From Prochlorococcus sp. AG-347-K22 (GTDB lineage: Bacteria > Cyanobacteriota > Cyanobacteriia > PCC-6307 > Cyanobiaceae): DNA of 64,000 bases. The position numbers were made by a program, and so were the translations under genes. The notes beneath the pieces were generated by a model. It saw only the letters and a program-made list of their open reading frames with translations, was not told where the DNA came from and searched no databases. The stretch lies in NCBI GenBank assembly GCA_003281285.1, contig QCCJ01000002.1, positions 45,912-109,911 on the forward strand, written 5' to 3'. Shown here piece after piece: positions 1 through 9,531 of this stretch; the stretch's first letter is position 1; each line of letters starts with the position of its first letter.

Positions 1-1030
1 ATTTTTTTGGAATTAATAACTCAGCTATTTGAACAGCATTCAGAGCTGCTCCTTTTCTTATTTGATCTCCACATAACCATAATTCTAATCCATGAGACTG
101 ACTTATATCAGTTCTTAGCCTGCCAACAGCAACATTATCCCTTCCCATAACATCATTTGGCATAGGAAATCTATTATTTTTGTAATCCTCAATAACTTCA
201 ATTCCAGGAGATTTTTTTAATTCTTCAAGAGCATCTTTAGGCTCAACTACATCGGCAAATTCAATATTGATCGATTCAGAATGTGCTCTCAGTACTGGGA
301 CTCGAACACATGTAGCAGAGAGCTTTAAATCAGCAATATTTAATATTTTCCTTGTCTCATTAACCATTTTCATCTCTTCTTCGCAGTAATTATTTGAAAG
401 CATAGGGGAATTATGTAAAAACAAATTAAAAGCAAGGGAGTATGGCAAAACTTCACTTTTTTGAGGATTTCCTTTAAGATATTGTTCAGTTAAAAGTTTT
501 AGTTCCTCCATCGCCAGTTGGCCTGCACCGCTGACAGATTGATATGTTGAGACAATAACTCTTTGAATAGTCGAAAGTTTGTTTAATGGAGCTAAAACTA
601 ATGTCAACAAAATGGTAGTGCAGTTTGGATTCGCTATTACCCCATCATGATTAAGTACGTCACTAGCATTAACTTCAGGGACTATAAGAGGAACGTTCTT
701 ATCTAATCTGAAAGCGCTTGAATTATCTATCAGTAAAGCATTTTGATCAATAATGGTTGACAACCATTTTTTTGAAATACTTCCGCCAGCTGAAGCCAAA
801 ACTAAATCAAGATTCTTAAATTCTTCCTTAGTTGTTTTTTTTGTAACTAATTCTTCATCTTTCCAAATAATTTTTTTTCCTTCTGACCGCTCTGATGAAA
901 GCAAGACCAATTCTGATATTGGGAAATCACGTTGTTCAAGAATTTTTAGCAATTCAGATCCCACAGCACCTGAAGAACCTAAAACAGCAACTTTTAATGG
1001 CCTATTAGGCAAATACGGAGATTGTCTCAC
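1..1030 (-). CDS. asd: Aspartate-semialdehyde dehydrogenase (stop codon off window)
   Basis: Reduces aspartyl phosphate to aspartate semialdehyde, the branch point to lysine/diaminopimelate, threonine and methionine. Translating the minus strand gives an N-terminal NADP-binding motif (VAVLGSSGAVG), the catalytic-cysteine segment (NPNCTT) and the family segment STYQSVSGAG. The last visible codons read ELLIPKK and base 1 begins the next codon, probably the stop, so about 343 residues, essentially the full protein, are present. The start is a GTG at 1030-1028; an in-frame TAA lies two codons upstream, so no earlier start is possible. Divergent from tig. Confidence 0.93.
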   Translation of the reverse strand, partial: MRQSPYLPNRPLKVAVLGSSGAVGSELLKILEQRDFPISELVLLSSERSEGKKIIWKDEELVTKKTTKEEFKNLDLVLASAGGSISKKWLSTIIDQNALLIDNSSAFRLDKNVPLIVPEVNASDVLNHDGVIANPNCTTILLTLVLAPLNKLSTIQRVIVSTYQSVSGAGQLAMEELKLLTEQYLKGNPQKSEVLPYSLAFNLFLHNSPMLSNNYCEEEMKMVNETRKILNIADLKLSATCVRVPVLRAHSESINIEFADVVEPKDALEELKKSPGIEVIEDYKNNRFPMPNDVMGRDNVAVGRLRTDISQSHGLELWLCGDQIRKGAALNAVQIAELLIPKK

Positions 1031-1154
1031 ACTTTAAAATGATTTTTATAAATAGATTGACTATTTTTTTTACTTTATCAAAAAATTAACTTTCAAGGAA
1101 ATCACATAATGTGAAATAATTAAGATTCGGCTCATAGTAATAACTTAGAAAAAC
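1031..1154. promoter_or_regulatory. Divergent asd/tig promoter region with a 13-nt palindrome
   Basis: This 124-base spacer must hold both promoters. A TTGACT hexamer (1057-1062, plus strand) is a possible -35 element. A perfect 13-nt palindrome, TCACATAATGTGA, lies at 1102-1114, about 40 bases upstream of the tig start. The palindrome is seen directly; an operator role is inference. Confidence 0.4.
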
Positions 1155-2567
1155 ATGGCTAAAAATGCACTAATAGTCAAAACAACTCCTCTGCCTCAAA
1201 GTAGAATTTCATTCGAATTAGAAATACCATCTGAGACATGTAAAACGTGTGTAAATGAAACAATCAGTTCTATCAGTCGTTCGGCTAAAATTCCGGGATT
1301 TAGACTTGGTAAGATCCCTAAACAAGTCTTAATCCAAAGAATTGGCATCACACAATTACATGCTTCTGCTCTGGAAAAAATTATTGATAAATCATGGCAA
1401 GAAGCGTTAAAAATAAAATCTATAGAGCCACTAAGTGAGCCAGAATTGGTAGATGGATTTGAATCTTTACTTGCAAAGTTTAGTCCTGAAAAATCACTTA
1501 AGGTTACTCTTCAAACTGATGTTGCCCCAGCATTAAAACTTAAAAAATCCAAAGGACTAAGTGTTGAAATATCAAAGACAAAGTTTGATCCTAAGTCAAT
1601 AGATGAAGCGCTAGAAAAATCTAGAAATCAGTTTGCAAACATTATTCCAGTTACCAATAGAGCAGCAAAATTAGGAGATATTGCTGTCGTTAGTTTCAAA
1701 GGAAAATATAAAGATTCTGGTAAAGAGATTGATGGTGGAACAAGTGAATCAATGGATCTTGAGTTAGAAAAGAACAAAATGATTCCCGGTTTCGTTGAGG
1801 GAATCGTAAAGATGAAAATTGGTGATACTAAAACACTTAACCTTAAATTTCCTGATGATTATTCTCATGAGGATTCAAGAGGTAAAGAAGCGATTTTTGA
1901 AGTAAATCTTAAGGATCTTAAGGAAAAAGAATTGCCTGAACTTAATGACGATTTTGCAAAACAGTCTGGCAACAAAGAATCATTAAAAGAATTAAAGAAA
2001 GATATTGAAAAGCAACTTAAAGACAATTTTGAAAAAACTCAAAAAGATATCAAAATTGAAGCTTTATTAGATGCCTTAACAAACGAATTGGTTGCTGAAA
2101 TTCCAAAATCTATGATTGATATAGAAGTGAGGAATAATATTGAACAAACAGCTCAAAGATTTGCTCAACAAGGTCTTGATGTAAAATCTACTTTCACTCC
2201 TGAATTAGTTAAGTCATTAGCAGAGTCCACAAGGCCTCAAGCTGAAAAAAATGTTCAAAGAAATTTAGCTTTAAAAGCATTAGCTGAAACAGAAAACATA
2301 AAAGTCGAGAAAGATGAAATTGATTTAAAAATGAAAGATTATGAAGATGCAATCTCTCAATCTTCAAAACAAATAGATATTAAAAGATTAACAGAAGTAG
2401 TAAGTAACGATCTACTCAAAGAAAAATTAATAATTTGGCTTGAGGAAAATTCTGAAGTAAAAGAAAAAACTACAAAAACTTCTAAAGCTACCAAAACCTC
2501 CAAAACCTCCAAAACAACAAAAGCTACAAAAACTACTAAAACTCAAAATAAAAAAGAAAAAAAATAA
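1155..2567 (+). CDS. tig: Trigger factor, ribosome-associated chaperone/prolyl isomerase
   Basis: Binds the ribosome at the peptide exit tunnel and shields nascent chains. The 470-residue product has the usual order: an N-terminal ribosome-binding domain whose signature appears as SAKIPGFRLGKIPK (about residues 43-56), a central FKBP-type peptidyl-prolyl isomerase domain (about 170-260) and a helical C-terminal chaperone domain. The last 35 or so residues form a lysine/threonine/serine-rich repetitive tail (KTSK, KTTK units) that ordinary trigger factors of about 430-450 residues lack. First gene of a plus-strand run with clpP and clpX, a common bacterial arrangement linking folding and proteolysis. 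Confidence 0.96.
   Translation: MAKNALIVKTTPLPQSRISFELEIPSETCKTCVNETISSISRSAKIPGFRLGKIPKQVLIQRIGITQLHASALEKIIDKSWQEALKIKSIEPLSEPELVDGFESLLAKFSPEKSLKVTLQTDVAPALKLKKSKGLSVEISKTKFDPKSIDEALEKSRNQFANIIPVTNRAAKLGDIAVVSFKGKYKDSGKEIDGGTSESMDLELEKNKMIPGFVEGIVKMKIGDTKTLNLKFPDDYSHEDSRGKEAIFEVNLKDLKEKELPELNDDFAKQSGNKESLKELKKDIEKQLKDNFEKTQKDIKIEALLDALTNELVAEIPKSMIDIEVRNNIEQTAQRFAQQGLDVKSTFTPELVKSLAESTRPQAEKNVQRNLALKALAETENIKVEKDEIDLKMKDYEDAISQSSKQIDIKRLTEVVSNDLLKEKLIIWLEENSEVKEKTTKTSKATKTSKTSKTTKATKTTKTQNKKEKK
2463..2566 (+). repeat. Degenerate in-frame repeat coding the Lys/Thr tail of trigger factor
   Basis: The 3' end of tig is built of imperfect units such as AAAACTTCTAAAGCTACC and AAAACCTCCAAAACC, encoding K-T-S-K or K-T-T-K blocks. 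Unit boundaries drift, so this is a low-complexity tract rather than a clean tandem array. Confidence 0.6.
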
Positions 2568-2632
2568 TTTATGAAATTTCCTACTAATTCAACAAAAACC
2601 CCTTAAATTATTTATAAGACTAAAATTAATTT

Positions 2633-3277
2633 GTGAACTCAGAAAAAAAACATTCAATCCAAAGTTCAATAAAATCTTACAAAAGTAATAATAAAACTAT
2701 TGCTGCTGTTCCTACCGTTATAGAACAATCAGGTAGAGGCGAAAGAGCTTTTGATATATATTCAAGACTATTAAGGGAAAGAATAATTTTTTTAGGTACT
2801 GGAATTAATGATCAAGTATCTGACTCACTTGTTGCACAATTATTATTTCTTGAAGCGGAAGATCCCGAAAAAGACATACAAATATATATCAATTCTCCTG
2901 GAGGCTCAGTAACTGCAGGAATGGCCATATACGATACTATGCAACAAATATCCCCTGATGTTGTGACAATATGCTTTGGAGTAGCGGCAAGTATGGGGGC
3001 ATTTCTACTTTCTGGAGGAGCAAAAGGGAAAAGATTGGCATTACCTAATTCTAGGATTATGATTCATCAACCTCTGGGAGGTGCACAAGGTCAAGCAGTA
3101 GAGATTGAAATACAAGCTAAAGAAATACTTTTTCTCAAGAAAACATTAAATTCGCTTTTAGCAGAACATACCGGTCAACCTTTAGAAAAAATTAATGAAG
3201 ATACAGAAAGAGATTACTTTTTATCTCCCTCAGAAGCAGTCGAATATGGATTAATTGATAAAGTTATCAAAAAGTGA
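2633..3277 (+). CDS. clpP: ATP-dependent Clp protease proteolytic subunit
   Basis: Serine peptidase subunit that forms the barrel fed by ClpX. The catalytic triad is visible: Ser120 in AASMGAF, His145 in MIHQPLGG and Asp194 in ERDYFLS. The GTG at 2633 gives 214 residues with an N-terminal leader of about 30 residues before the conserved VPTVIEQ segment, common among cyanobacterial ClpP paralogues. It sits 105 bases upstream of clpX, so it is probably the ClpX partner. Cyanobacteria carry several clpP copies, and the paralogue number is not assignable from this window. Confidence 0.95.
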   Translation: MNSEKKHSIQSSIKSYKSNNKTIAAVPTVIEQSGRGERAFDIYSRLLRERIIFLGTGINDQVSDSLVAQLLFLEAEDPEKDIQIYINSPGGSVTAGMAIYDTMQQISPDVVTICFGVAASMGAFLLSGGAKGKRLALPNSRIMIHQPLGGAQGQAVEIEIQAKEILFLKKTLNSLLAEHTGQPLEKINEDTERDYFLSPSEAVEYGLIDKVIKK

Positions 3278-3328
3278 CAAGGGATAATAATTTTTTAAGA
3301 ATATGATGACGAATCAGTATTTATAAGC

Positions 3329-3348
3329 AATCCTAGTGAATAGGGATT
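3329..3348 (+). other. Imperfect hairpin between clpP and clpX
   Basis: AATCCTA (3329-3335) can pair with TAGGGATT (3341-3348) around the loop GTGAA, with one bulged base. It lacks a following T-run, so it is not a classical terminator. It might be a processing site or attenuator between two genes whose products are needed in unequal amounts. Role unproven. Confidence 0.25.
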
Positions 3349-3382
3349 ATTTAACACCTTTCACTTTAAAAACTTATAATCG

Positions 3383-4750
3383 ATGGCTAAATTCGACGCC
3401 CATCTTAAATGTTCATTTTGCGGTAAATCACAAGACCAGGTAAGAAAGCTTATAGCTGGCCCTGGGGTTTATATCTGTGACGAGTGCATAGATCTTTGTA
3501 ATGAAATTCTCGATGAAGAACTACTTGATAATCAAGCGAACACAAACAACTCTCCGCAAGTAAAAAAGAAATTACCTACTGATAATCCAAAAAAATCTGT
3601 TCCTTTAGAATTAACTTCAATTCCTAAGCCATTAGAAATTAAAAATTTTCTAGATAATCAAGTTGTTGGACAAGAATCTGCAAAAAAAATATTATCAGTA
3701 GCCGTATATAATCACTACAAGCGTTTAGCTTGGAAAGTTAAAGAAGATAGTAAAAATAACAATTCAACTGATTCACAAGCAACTAAATTACAAAAATCAA
3801 ATATTCTACTCATCGGCCCCACTGGGAGTGGAAAAACATTATTAGCGCAAACTTTAGCAGAGTTTCTGGATGTTCCTTTTGCAGTAGCTGATGCAACGAC
3901 TTTGACAGAAGCTGGATATGTTGGGGAGGATGTTGAAAACATACTTTTAAGACTTCTACAGAAATCAGAAATGAATGTAGAACTAGCTCAAAAAGGAATT
4001 ATCTATATTGATGAAATAGATAAAATTGCAAGAAAAAGCGAAAATCCTTCAATTACTAGAGATGTCTCTGGTGAAGGAGTACAGCAAGCATTATTAAAAA
4101 TGCTTGAAGGAACAGTTGCTAATGTGCCTCCACAAGGCGGCAGAAAACATCCTTATCATGACTGCATCCAAATTGATACGAGTCAAATATTATTTATTTG
4201 CGGAGGAGCTTTTATAGGTTTAGAAGATATCGTTCAAAAGCGTATGGGTAAACACTCTATTGGATTTACCACTAATTCAGATCAAAACAAAGTTGATACA
4301 AAAAAAATAGTAGATCCAAGAGATTCCTTGAAAAATTTAGAATTAGATGACTTAGTGAAATATGGCCTAATTCCAGAATTTATTGGAAGAATTCCGGTTT
4401 GTGCTGTATTAGATCGTCTTACTAAAGAAACTTTAGAATCTATTTTGACTCAACCAAGAGATGCATTAGTAAAGCAATTCAAAACTTTGCTAAGCATGGA
4501 TAATGTTGAATTATCATTTGAGCCTGATTCTGTAGAAGCGATAGCAACTGAAGCATATAAAAGAAAAACAGGTGCAAGAGCATTAAGATCAATAATTGAA
4601 GAGCTAATGCTAGACATAATGTATACTTTGCCTTCTGAAGAAAATGTAAAAGAATTCACAATTACGAAAAAAATGGTAGATAAATTGTTCTCATCTAAAA
4701 TTGTTAAACTACCTTCAGGATCAAAAAGAATCATTAAAGAGTCTGCATAA
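3383..4750 (+). CDS. clpX: ATP-dependent Clp protease ATPase subunit ClpX
   Basis: AAA+ unfoldase that recognises tagged substrates and threads them into ClpP. The 455-residue protein has the N-terminal C4 zinc-binding domain (Cys10, Cys13, Cys32, Cys35), Walker A GPTGSGKT (146-153), Walker B with [10 protein letters not shown], a pore loop GYVGED and the ClpX segment RMGKHSIGF, which belongs to the IGF-loop region that docks on ClpP. A hydrophilic linker separates the zinc and AAA+ domains. Follows clpP on the same strand. Confidence 0.97.
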   Translation: MAKFDAHLKCSFCGKSQDQVRKLIAGPGVYICDECIDLCNEILDEELLDNQANTNNSPQVKKKLPTDNPKKSVPLELTSIPKPLEIKNFLDNQVVGQESAKKILSVAVYNHYKRLAWKVKEDSKNNNSTDSQATKLQKSNILLIGPTGSGKTLLAQTLAEFLDVPFAVADATTLTEAGYVGEDVENILLRLLQKSEMNVELAQKGIIYIDEIDKIARKSENPSITRDVSGEGVQQALLKMLEGTVANVPPQGGRKHPYHDCIQIDTSQILFICGGAFIGLEDIVQKRMGKHSIGFTTNSDQNKVDTKKIVDPRDSLKNLELDDLVKYGLIPEFIGRIPVCAVLDRLTKETLESILTQPRDALVKQFKTLLSMDNVELSFEPDSVEAIATEAYKRKTGARALRSIIEELMLDIMYTLPSEENVKEFTITKKMVDKLFSSKIVKLPSGSKRIIKESA

Positions 4751-4807
4751 AATTAAAGTTTAATTTTTTTAATTGAATCCCAAATTTTTCTAATTAATGA
4801 AAAATAA

Positions 4808-6571
4808 ATGCTAAATATACATAAGCCTTTTCATCAAAAATATAGACCAAACAACTTAGACGAACTGGTTGGGCAAAAATTTATATCCATTACACTCAAA
4901 CAAGCACTTTTAACAAAAAAAATTGCTCCTGCATATCTTTTTAATGGTCCAAGAGGCACTGGGAAAACATCCAGTGCAAGAATCTTTGCAAAATCTCTAA
5001 ATTGCCAGGCATTCGACCAACCTACCATAACTCCTTGTTGTAAATGTGACTTATGTAAACAAATTACAGATGGGAGCGCTCTAGATATTATCGAGATTGA
5101 TGCAGCATCAAATACGGGAGTAGAAAATATAAGAGAAATTATAGAAAGAGCGAGATTTGCGCCTACTCAAGCGAGATGGAAAGTATATGTTATTGATGAA
5201 TGTCATATGCTTTCAACGGCAGCATCAAATGCTTTACTAAAAACTATTGAAGAACCACCCCCAAGAGTTGTATTTATCCTTGCGACGACAAATCCTGAGA
5301 GAGTATTAAATACAATAAAAAGTAGATGCCAAAAGTTTGATTTTAGAAGAATAAGCCCTAGCGATATTTTTCAACATTTATCAGAAATCGCCGAAAAAGA
5401 ATCAATTGCATATGAAGTTCAGGCCTTAAAAATGATTGCGAAAAGATCTAATGGAGGTATGAGAGATGCACAAAGCCTTCTTGAACAATTGAATCTTTTA
5501 CCAGAAGGGATAACAATAAACAATATTCAAAACCTCCTAGGAGAAGTATCAGAAAGTGAATTAACAACTCTGATTAAATCATTGGTTGAGAATAATCCAG
5601 AGTCATTAATTATTACCTGCAACAAATTATATGATGCCGGAAACGAACCTATTCAAATAATTATCGGGTTATTGAACATAACAAGAGATCTACTATTACA
5701 CACTACAAATAATAAATATTCAGATCTTTATTATACGTCTGATGAATTTCAAGATGAATTGGATAAAATCTCAAAAACAATAAATAAATCAACAATAATT
5801 AATTGGCATAACAATCTGAGAAATATTGAATATCAAATCAAATCAAGTGATAATCCAAGGCTTTGGTTTGAAATACATTTAACTGGCCTTCTAGGTAATC
5901 AAGAGATAAATAGTTTTGAAAATAAGCAAGAAAGTAAAAATAATACGACTGAGGAGAATCATGAAAGTAGAAAAAACATTGCAATTTTTAATAAAGAAAA
6001 TATTTCTAATGAAATTCAAAAACCAAGTATCAAAAAAGAGATAACTCGCGATGAATTGATTGAAAAAAAAGACGAAAAATTAGAAAAATTTGAAGTTTTT
6101 GAAAAAGAAAGTGTTGAAAATATTTCTGACAATAACCAAAATAATCCTGGATCAAATAATTTAAAAGATAAATGGGAATTAATTCTTTCTAAAGTAGAGT
6201 TACCATCAACAAGAATGTTACTTTCACAACAAGCCGAACTTGAAAGTTTTGATTCGGAAAAAATAACAATTGCATTATCTCCAAACTGGGAAAATATGAT
6301 TAAAAGCAGAAAAGTTATAATTGAAAATACTGTAAAAAAGATATTTGGAGATCAAATAATACTTAATTTCTCAACCAAAAATTTAAATACTAGTAACCAA
6401 ACAAATACTCCCGAAATGACCCAAAATGAAGTGAATAATCTTCGATCGTTAAAAAAAATAGAACAAAAAACTAATTCATCAACAAAAATATCTAACGACG
6501 AGACATATGATGATAGCTCAAAAAACTTAGCAAATTTTTTTAATGGAGAAATTATAGACCTTGATGAATAA
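4808..6571 (+). CDS. dnaX: DNA polymerase III subunits gamma/tau
   Basis: Clamp-loader ATPase that loads the beta sliding clamp and, in its long form, links polymerase cores. Visible are Walker A GPRGTGKT (47-54), a zinc-module cysteine cluster (Cys66, Cys77, Cys78, Cys80, Cys83), VYVIDECHML and the SRC motif in IKSRCQKF. The 587 residues include a low-complexity, charged segment (about 365-440) before a C-terminal domain. No intein interrupts it, unlike dnaX in some cyanobacteria. An A8 tract at 6063-6070 sits in that linker and might allow slippage to a gamma-like short form. Ends one base before the convergent glycosyltransferase gene. Confidence 0.95.
   Translation: MLNIHKPFHQKYRPNNLDELVGQKFISITLKQALLTKKIAPAYLFNGPRGTGKTSSARIFAKSLNCQAFDQPTITPCCKCDLCKQITDGSALDIIEIDAASNTGVENIREIIERARFAPTQARWKVYVIDECHMLSTAASNALLKTIEEPPPRVVFILATTNPERVLNTIKSRCQKFDFRRISPSDIFQHLSEIAEKESIAYEVQALKMIAKRSNGGMRDAQSLLEQLNLLPEGITINNIQNLLGEVSESELTTLIKSLVENNPESLIITCNKLYDAGNEPIQIIIGLLNITRDLLLHTTNNKYSDLYYTSDEFQDELDKISKTINKSTIINWHNNLRNIEYQIKSSDNPRLWFEIHLTGLLGNQEINSFENKQESKNNTTEENHESRKNIAIFNKENISNEIQKPSIKKEITRDELIEKKDEKLEKFEVFEKESVENISDNNQNNPGSNNLKDKWELILSKVELPSTRMLLSQQAELESFDSEKITIALSPNWENMIKSRKVIIENTVKKIFGDQIILNFSTKNLNTSNQTNTPEMTQNEVNNLRSLKKIEQKTNSSTKISNDETYDDSSKNLANFFNGEIIDLDE
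6062..6071 (+). promoter_or_regulatory. Candidate slippage site (A8) in dnaX
   Basis: GAAAAAAAAG reads GAA AAA AAA G in frame (codons 419-421). Gaining one A (or a -1 shift) runs to TGA after 428 residues; losing one A runs to TAG after 424. E. coli gamma is 431 residues and is made by frameshifting, and Thermus thermophilus uses an A-run in dnaX, so the position is suggestive. Long A-runs are frequent in such AT-rich DNA, so confidence is low. Confidence 0.3.
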
Positions 6572-6572
6572 A

Positions 6573-7874
6573 TTAAACTCCCGTATGAATAGTTTTTCGC
6601 CAAAGTATCTTTTTGGGAAAAATAGACATCTTTATTGTTACCCAAGGGATTACTAAAAACCAATGTGATAAATAAAAAACCGAAACAAATACCATCAAAA
6701 AATTGCTTTTTTGCAATACTGGTACTTCGCTTTTACAAGAAGAACCGTACCAAAAAGCAATTCCAGATAACATAAAAGCTGTAAATGAAATAGGCCAGTA
6801 AATTGGTGAATCGAATAAAGCAATACTGAAAACTAAATCAAAAATAGATATGATTGGTAGTGCATATTGCAAGATGAAGAAATAAGTTAAATCAAATTTT
6901 TGCAAATAATCAATTTTATTGGTAAATAATTGATCTCCATAATCAAAGAATCTTTGCAAACCCCCCTCTGCCCATCTTTGCCTTTGCGCTAATAAAGCAT
7001 TTAAATCCTCAACTGCTTCCTCCATGACTGGAGGATCCCACAAGATTCCAATTCTAGATTTTGATAATAATAACCTTAAACTTAAATCAAGATCATCTGT
7101 AACTGTATCTTCATTAAAAGAACCACATGACAATAATGTATCTTTCTTAATTAATTGGCCATTTCCCCTTAATTCAGAAACTCCAGCAACTGATAATCTT
7201 CCATATTGAAAGATTGCGTCCATAGCCATCTCCATTGACTGACAGGAAGTTAAAAAATTCTTACTTACATTTGTTACTGATTTTCTTAGTTGAACTGCAG
7301 ACCAATCACCCTCTTCTACAAAACTAAATAACCTTATCAAAGAATCTTGTTTTAATTCAGCATCAGCATCCAAAACTAATAACCATTCACCATGAGTAAA
7401 CTTTAAGGCATAATTCAGAGCTCCTGACTTTCCTCCTCCTGCATTTGGAGAACGACTTATGACTTTTAGCTTGTCATATTGTCTAGATAATCGATCTAAA
7501 ATCAAAGGAGTCTTATCAGAACTGCCATCATCGATTATGTAAATATTTAATTTATTTGTTGGATAATCTAAACTAAATAATCTTTCAACTAATCTTGCTA
7601 TAACGTTCTCCTCATCTCTAGCTGCGACTAAAATATCAAGCACAGGTAACTCTTTGTTGCTAATTCTTTTGCTTACAGTATTTAAAACTTTGTTCCTTTT
7701 AAAATTTCTAGAAATAACTATTAATCCGTAGAAAACAATCACAAAGGAAAGCGTCAATATAAGGTAAAACAAACTTGCGATATTGTAAGCATGAGGAATA
7801 AAAGCTACTAAAAAACAAGCACTAAGAAATATAAACGACTTTAATCTTCGATTTTTATAAAAACCCTTACTCAT
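6573..7874 (-). CDS. Membrane-bound family 2 glycosyltransferase
   Basis: A 433-residue processive-type glycosyltransferase. There are two hydrophobic segments near the N-terminus, then a GT2 catalytic domain with VAARDEENVIARL, IIDDGSSDKT, the DxD-like LDADAEL and the acceptor motif QRQRW, then hydrophobic C-terminal segments. This architecture fits enzymes that build polysaccharide or glycolipid at the inner membrane from nucleotide sugars. The substrate cannot be told from sequence. It is downstream of the SpoIID-like gene on the same strand (27-base gap), so both may act on the envelope. Confidence 0.85.
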   Translation of the reverse strand: MSKGFYKNRRLKSFIFLSACFLVAFIPHAYNIASLFYLILTLSFVIVFYGLIVISRNFKRNKVLNTVSKRISNKELPVLDILVAARDEENVIARLVERLFSLDYPTNKLNIYIIDDGSSDKTPLILDRLSRQYDKLKVISRSPNAGGGKSGALNYALKFTHGEWLLVLDADAELKQDSLIRLFSFVEEGDWSAVQLRKSVTNVSKNFLTSCQSMEMAMDAIFQYGRLSVAGVSELRGNGQLIKKDTLLSCGSFNEDTVTDDLDLSLRLLLSKSRIGILWDPPVMEEAVEDLNALLAQRQRWAEGGLQRFFDYGDQLFTNKIDYLQKFDLTYFFILQYALPIISIFDLVFSIALFDSPIYWPISFTAFMLSGIAFWYGSSCKSEVPVLQKSNFLMVFVSVFYLSHWFLVIPWVTIKMSIFPKKILWRKTIHTGV

Positions 7875-7901
7875 AAAAGTAAATTTTTAATTACTTAACT
7901 T

Positions 7902-9440
7902 TCACTGAGACAATATCTCAATTTTTTTCAGTTTTGCATCTCGATAGTAATGATTCAATATTTGTTCATAAGAGAATCCTAATTTAGCCATTTCAATTGC
8001 TCCTGATTGAGATAAACCTACACCATGACCGAAGCCTCCTCCTCTCAAAAGCCATAAATCATCATTTAATTTATTAATAGTAAACAAATTGCTAGGTATA
8101 AAATTTAATACCCTTCGAATATCATCTTTAACAAGAACAATAGATTTATTACCTTTATCCGTTTGTATTTCCAATTTTATCACTCTGCCACTAGACCCAC
8201 GTTCAATAGAATTTAAATCCAAAACATCTTCATTAATATTCATAAGTTTGTTTTTAATTAACTTTTCTTTAATTTCAAGACTAGAAATTTTCTTATCCCA
8301 TCGAAAAAGATAATGATTACTCCCATAAAACTGTTCTTTATCAAAATCTAAAAAATTATTTAAATCAGATTCATTTGTAATTGGAAGTTTAAAAATTTTG
8401 TTGAATGATTTAGAGCCATCAATGATTGATTTGAAATAAGGATAATCTTGGATTTGCCAAGACTCTACTGCAGTAGCAGATACGCCACCATTAGAACCAT
8501 GGTAAAAAGCATTAATTGGTTGATTTCTATAAGTGAGAATTAAATTTGAAGTTGCTTCTATTGCTTTTTGTACTTTTTTATTTTTAATTTTAGAAGGTTT
8601 ATAAACTTGGCATTGAGTGCTTATACATAAATGATATTTATCCATATTAAATCTATCAGAATTAAAAATTCCCCAAGTTCTTGCTATAACTGCTTGAGCC
8701 TTGAGTGCTTCCAAAGGAGAATTCGGTCCAATTTCGTATGGCAAAACACCTGCCAAATAATCATCAAACTCAATTTTTTGAACTAATGTCCAAGTTCCAT
8801 ATAAATCTTTTAATAAATAAAAATTTTTGCCGAAATTGACACCATTTATTGTTATGTCCTCTTGAGCATAAATATATATAGGTCCTTCGAGCTTCATAAC
8901 GTTATATTCACTTCTGAGAACAGGAGTAATTTGAAAATTTTTTATTTTTCTGAAAATCTTATTTTTTAATTCAAACTCTGGAAGATCATCTACAAATGGA
9001 ATCCATACTTCCCAATTTTTAGGGTAAGCAACAGTCGTCTCATATCCTTTATCTTTAAGTTTTTTTGCTTGTTTTTTTGCTGATTCATAGCTAGCAAAAG
9101 GACCAAAAACAATTCTTTCAATTGTTTCTGGATTTTTGATGGGTATATCCACCCAGGAAATATTAATCTGTTTTGATTTATGTTTAATGCCGTTAGACGA
9201 TATCACGTTTAAAAAACCTTTATCCGTGATAAAGGTTATATTCTTTTTTTTAGAAAAACTATCATTTTCCCCGCCTAGATATTGCTTTAAACCAATTAAA
9301 AATTTTCCTTTTTTAATTTCTGTATTGAGTTGAACCTTTAGCAATTCTTCTGCTTTTACATTAGAAGTAAATTTTGTATTAGTTATGAAAAGGGAAATAC
9401 AGCCTAAAAATAAGTTTAAAAGTGAAAATTTAAGTTTCAT
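7902..9440 (-). CDS. SpoIID/LytB domain protein, exported
   Basis: A 512-residue protein with an N-terminal signal peptide (hydrophobic stretch about residues 5-20). A middle segment, FGPFASYESAKKQAKKL, resembles a SPOR-type peptidoglycan-binding repeat. The C-terminal half is a SpoIID/LytB domain, with APEI-type segments (LPYEIGPNSPLEALKAQAV) and the hallmark GGGFGHGVGLSQSGA. SpoIID of Bacillus is a lytic transglycosylase acting on denuded glycan; homologues in non-sporulating cyanobacteria are presumed to remodel septal or lateral peptidoglycan. Substrate and role here are inferred from the family. Confidence 0.85.
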   Translation of the reverse strand: MKLKFSLLNLFLGCISLFITNTKFTSNVKAEELLKVQLNTEIKKGKFLIGLKQYLGGENDSFSKKKNITFITDKGFLNVISSNGIKHKSKQINISWVDIPIKNPETIERIVFGPFASYESAKKQAKKLKDKGYETTVAYPKNWEVWIPFVDDLPEFELKNKIFRKIKNFQITPVLRSEYNVMKLEGPIYIYAQEDITINGVNFGKNFYLLKDLYGTWTLVQKIEFDDYLAGVLPYEIGPNSPLEALKAQAVIARTWGIFNSDRFNMDKYHLCISTQCQVYKPSKIKNKKVQKAIEATSNLILTYRNQPINAFYHGSNGGVSATAVESWQIQDYPYFKSIIDGSKSFNKIFKLPITNESDLNNFLDFDKEQFYGSNHYLFRWDKKISSLEIKEKLIKNKLMNINEDVLDLNSIERGSSGRVIKLEIQTDKGNKSIVLVKDDIRRVLNFIPSNLFTINKLNDDLWLLRGGGFGHGVGLSQSGAIEMAKLGFSYEQILNHYYRDAKLKKIEILSQ

Positions 9441-9531
9441 AAGTTAGAACTTTCCTTATCAATTAAGGACTTTAATTTGCACCAATGCGTATAAAGGTTT
9501 AGATTATCCTAATTAAACACATTTGACTTAA
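9441..9531. promoter_or_regulatory. Divergent spoIID-like/rpmI promoter region with small hairpin
   Basis: TCCTTA (9453-9458) is complementary to TAAGGA (9464-9469) around a five-base loop. The region must hold promoters for both directions and the leader of the ribosomal protein operon. I see no recognisable L20-leader structure; infC, which often precedes rpmI, is absent. Confidence 0.3.
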
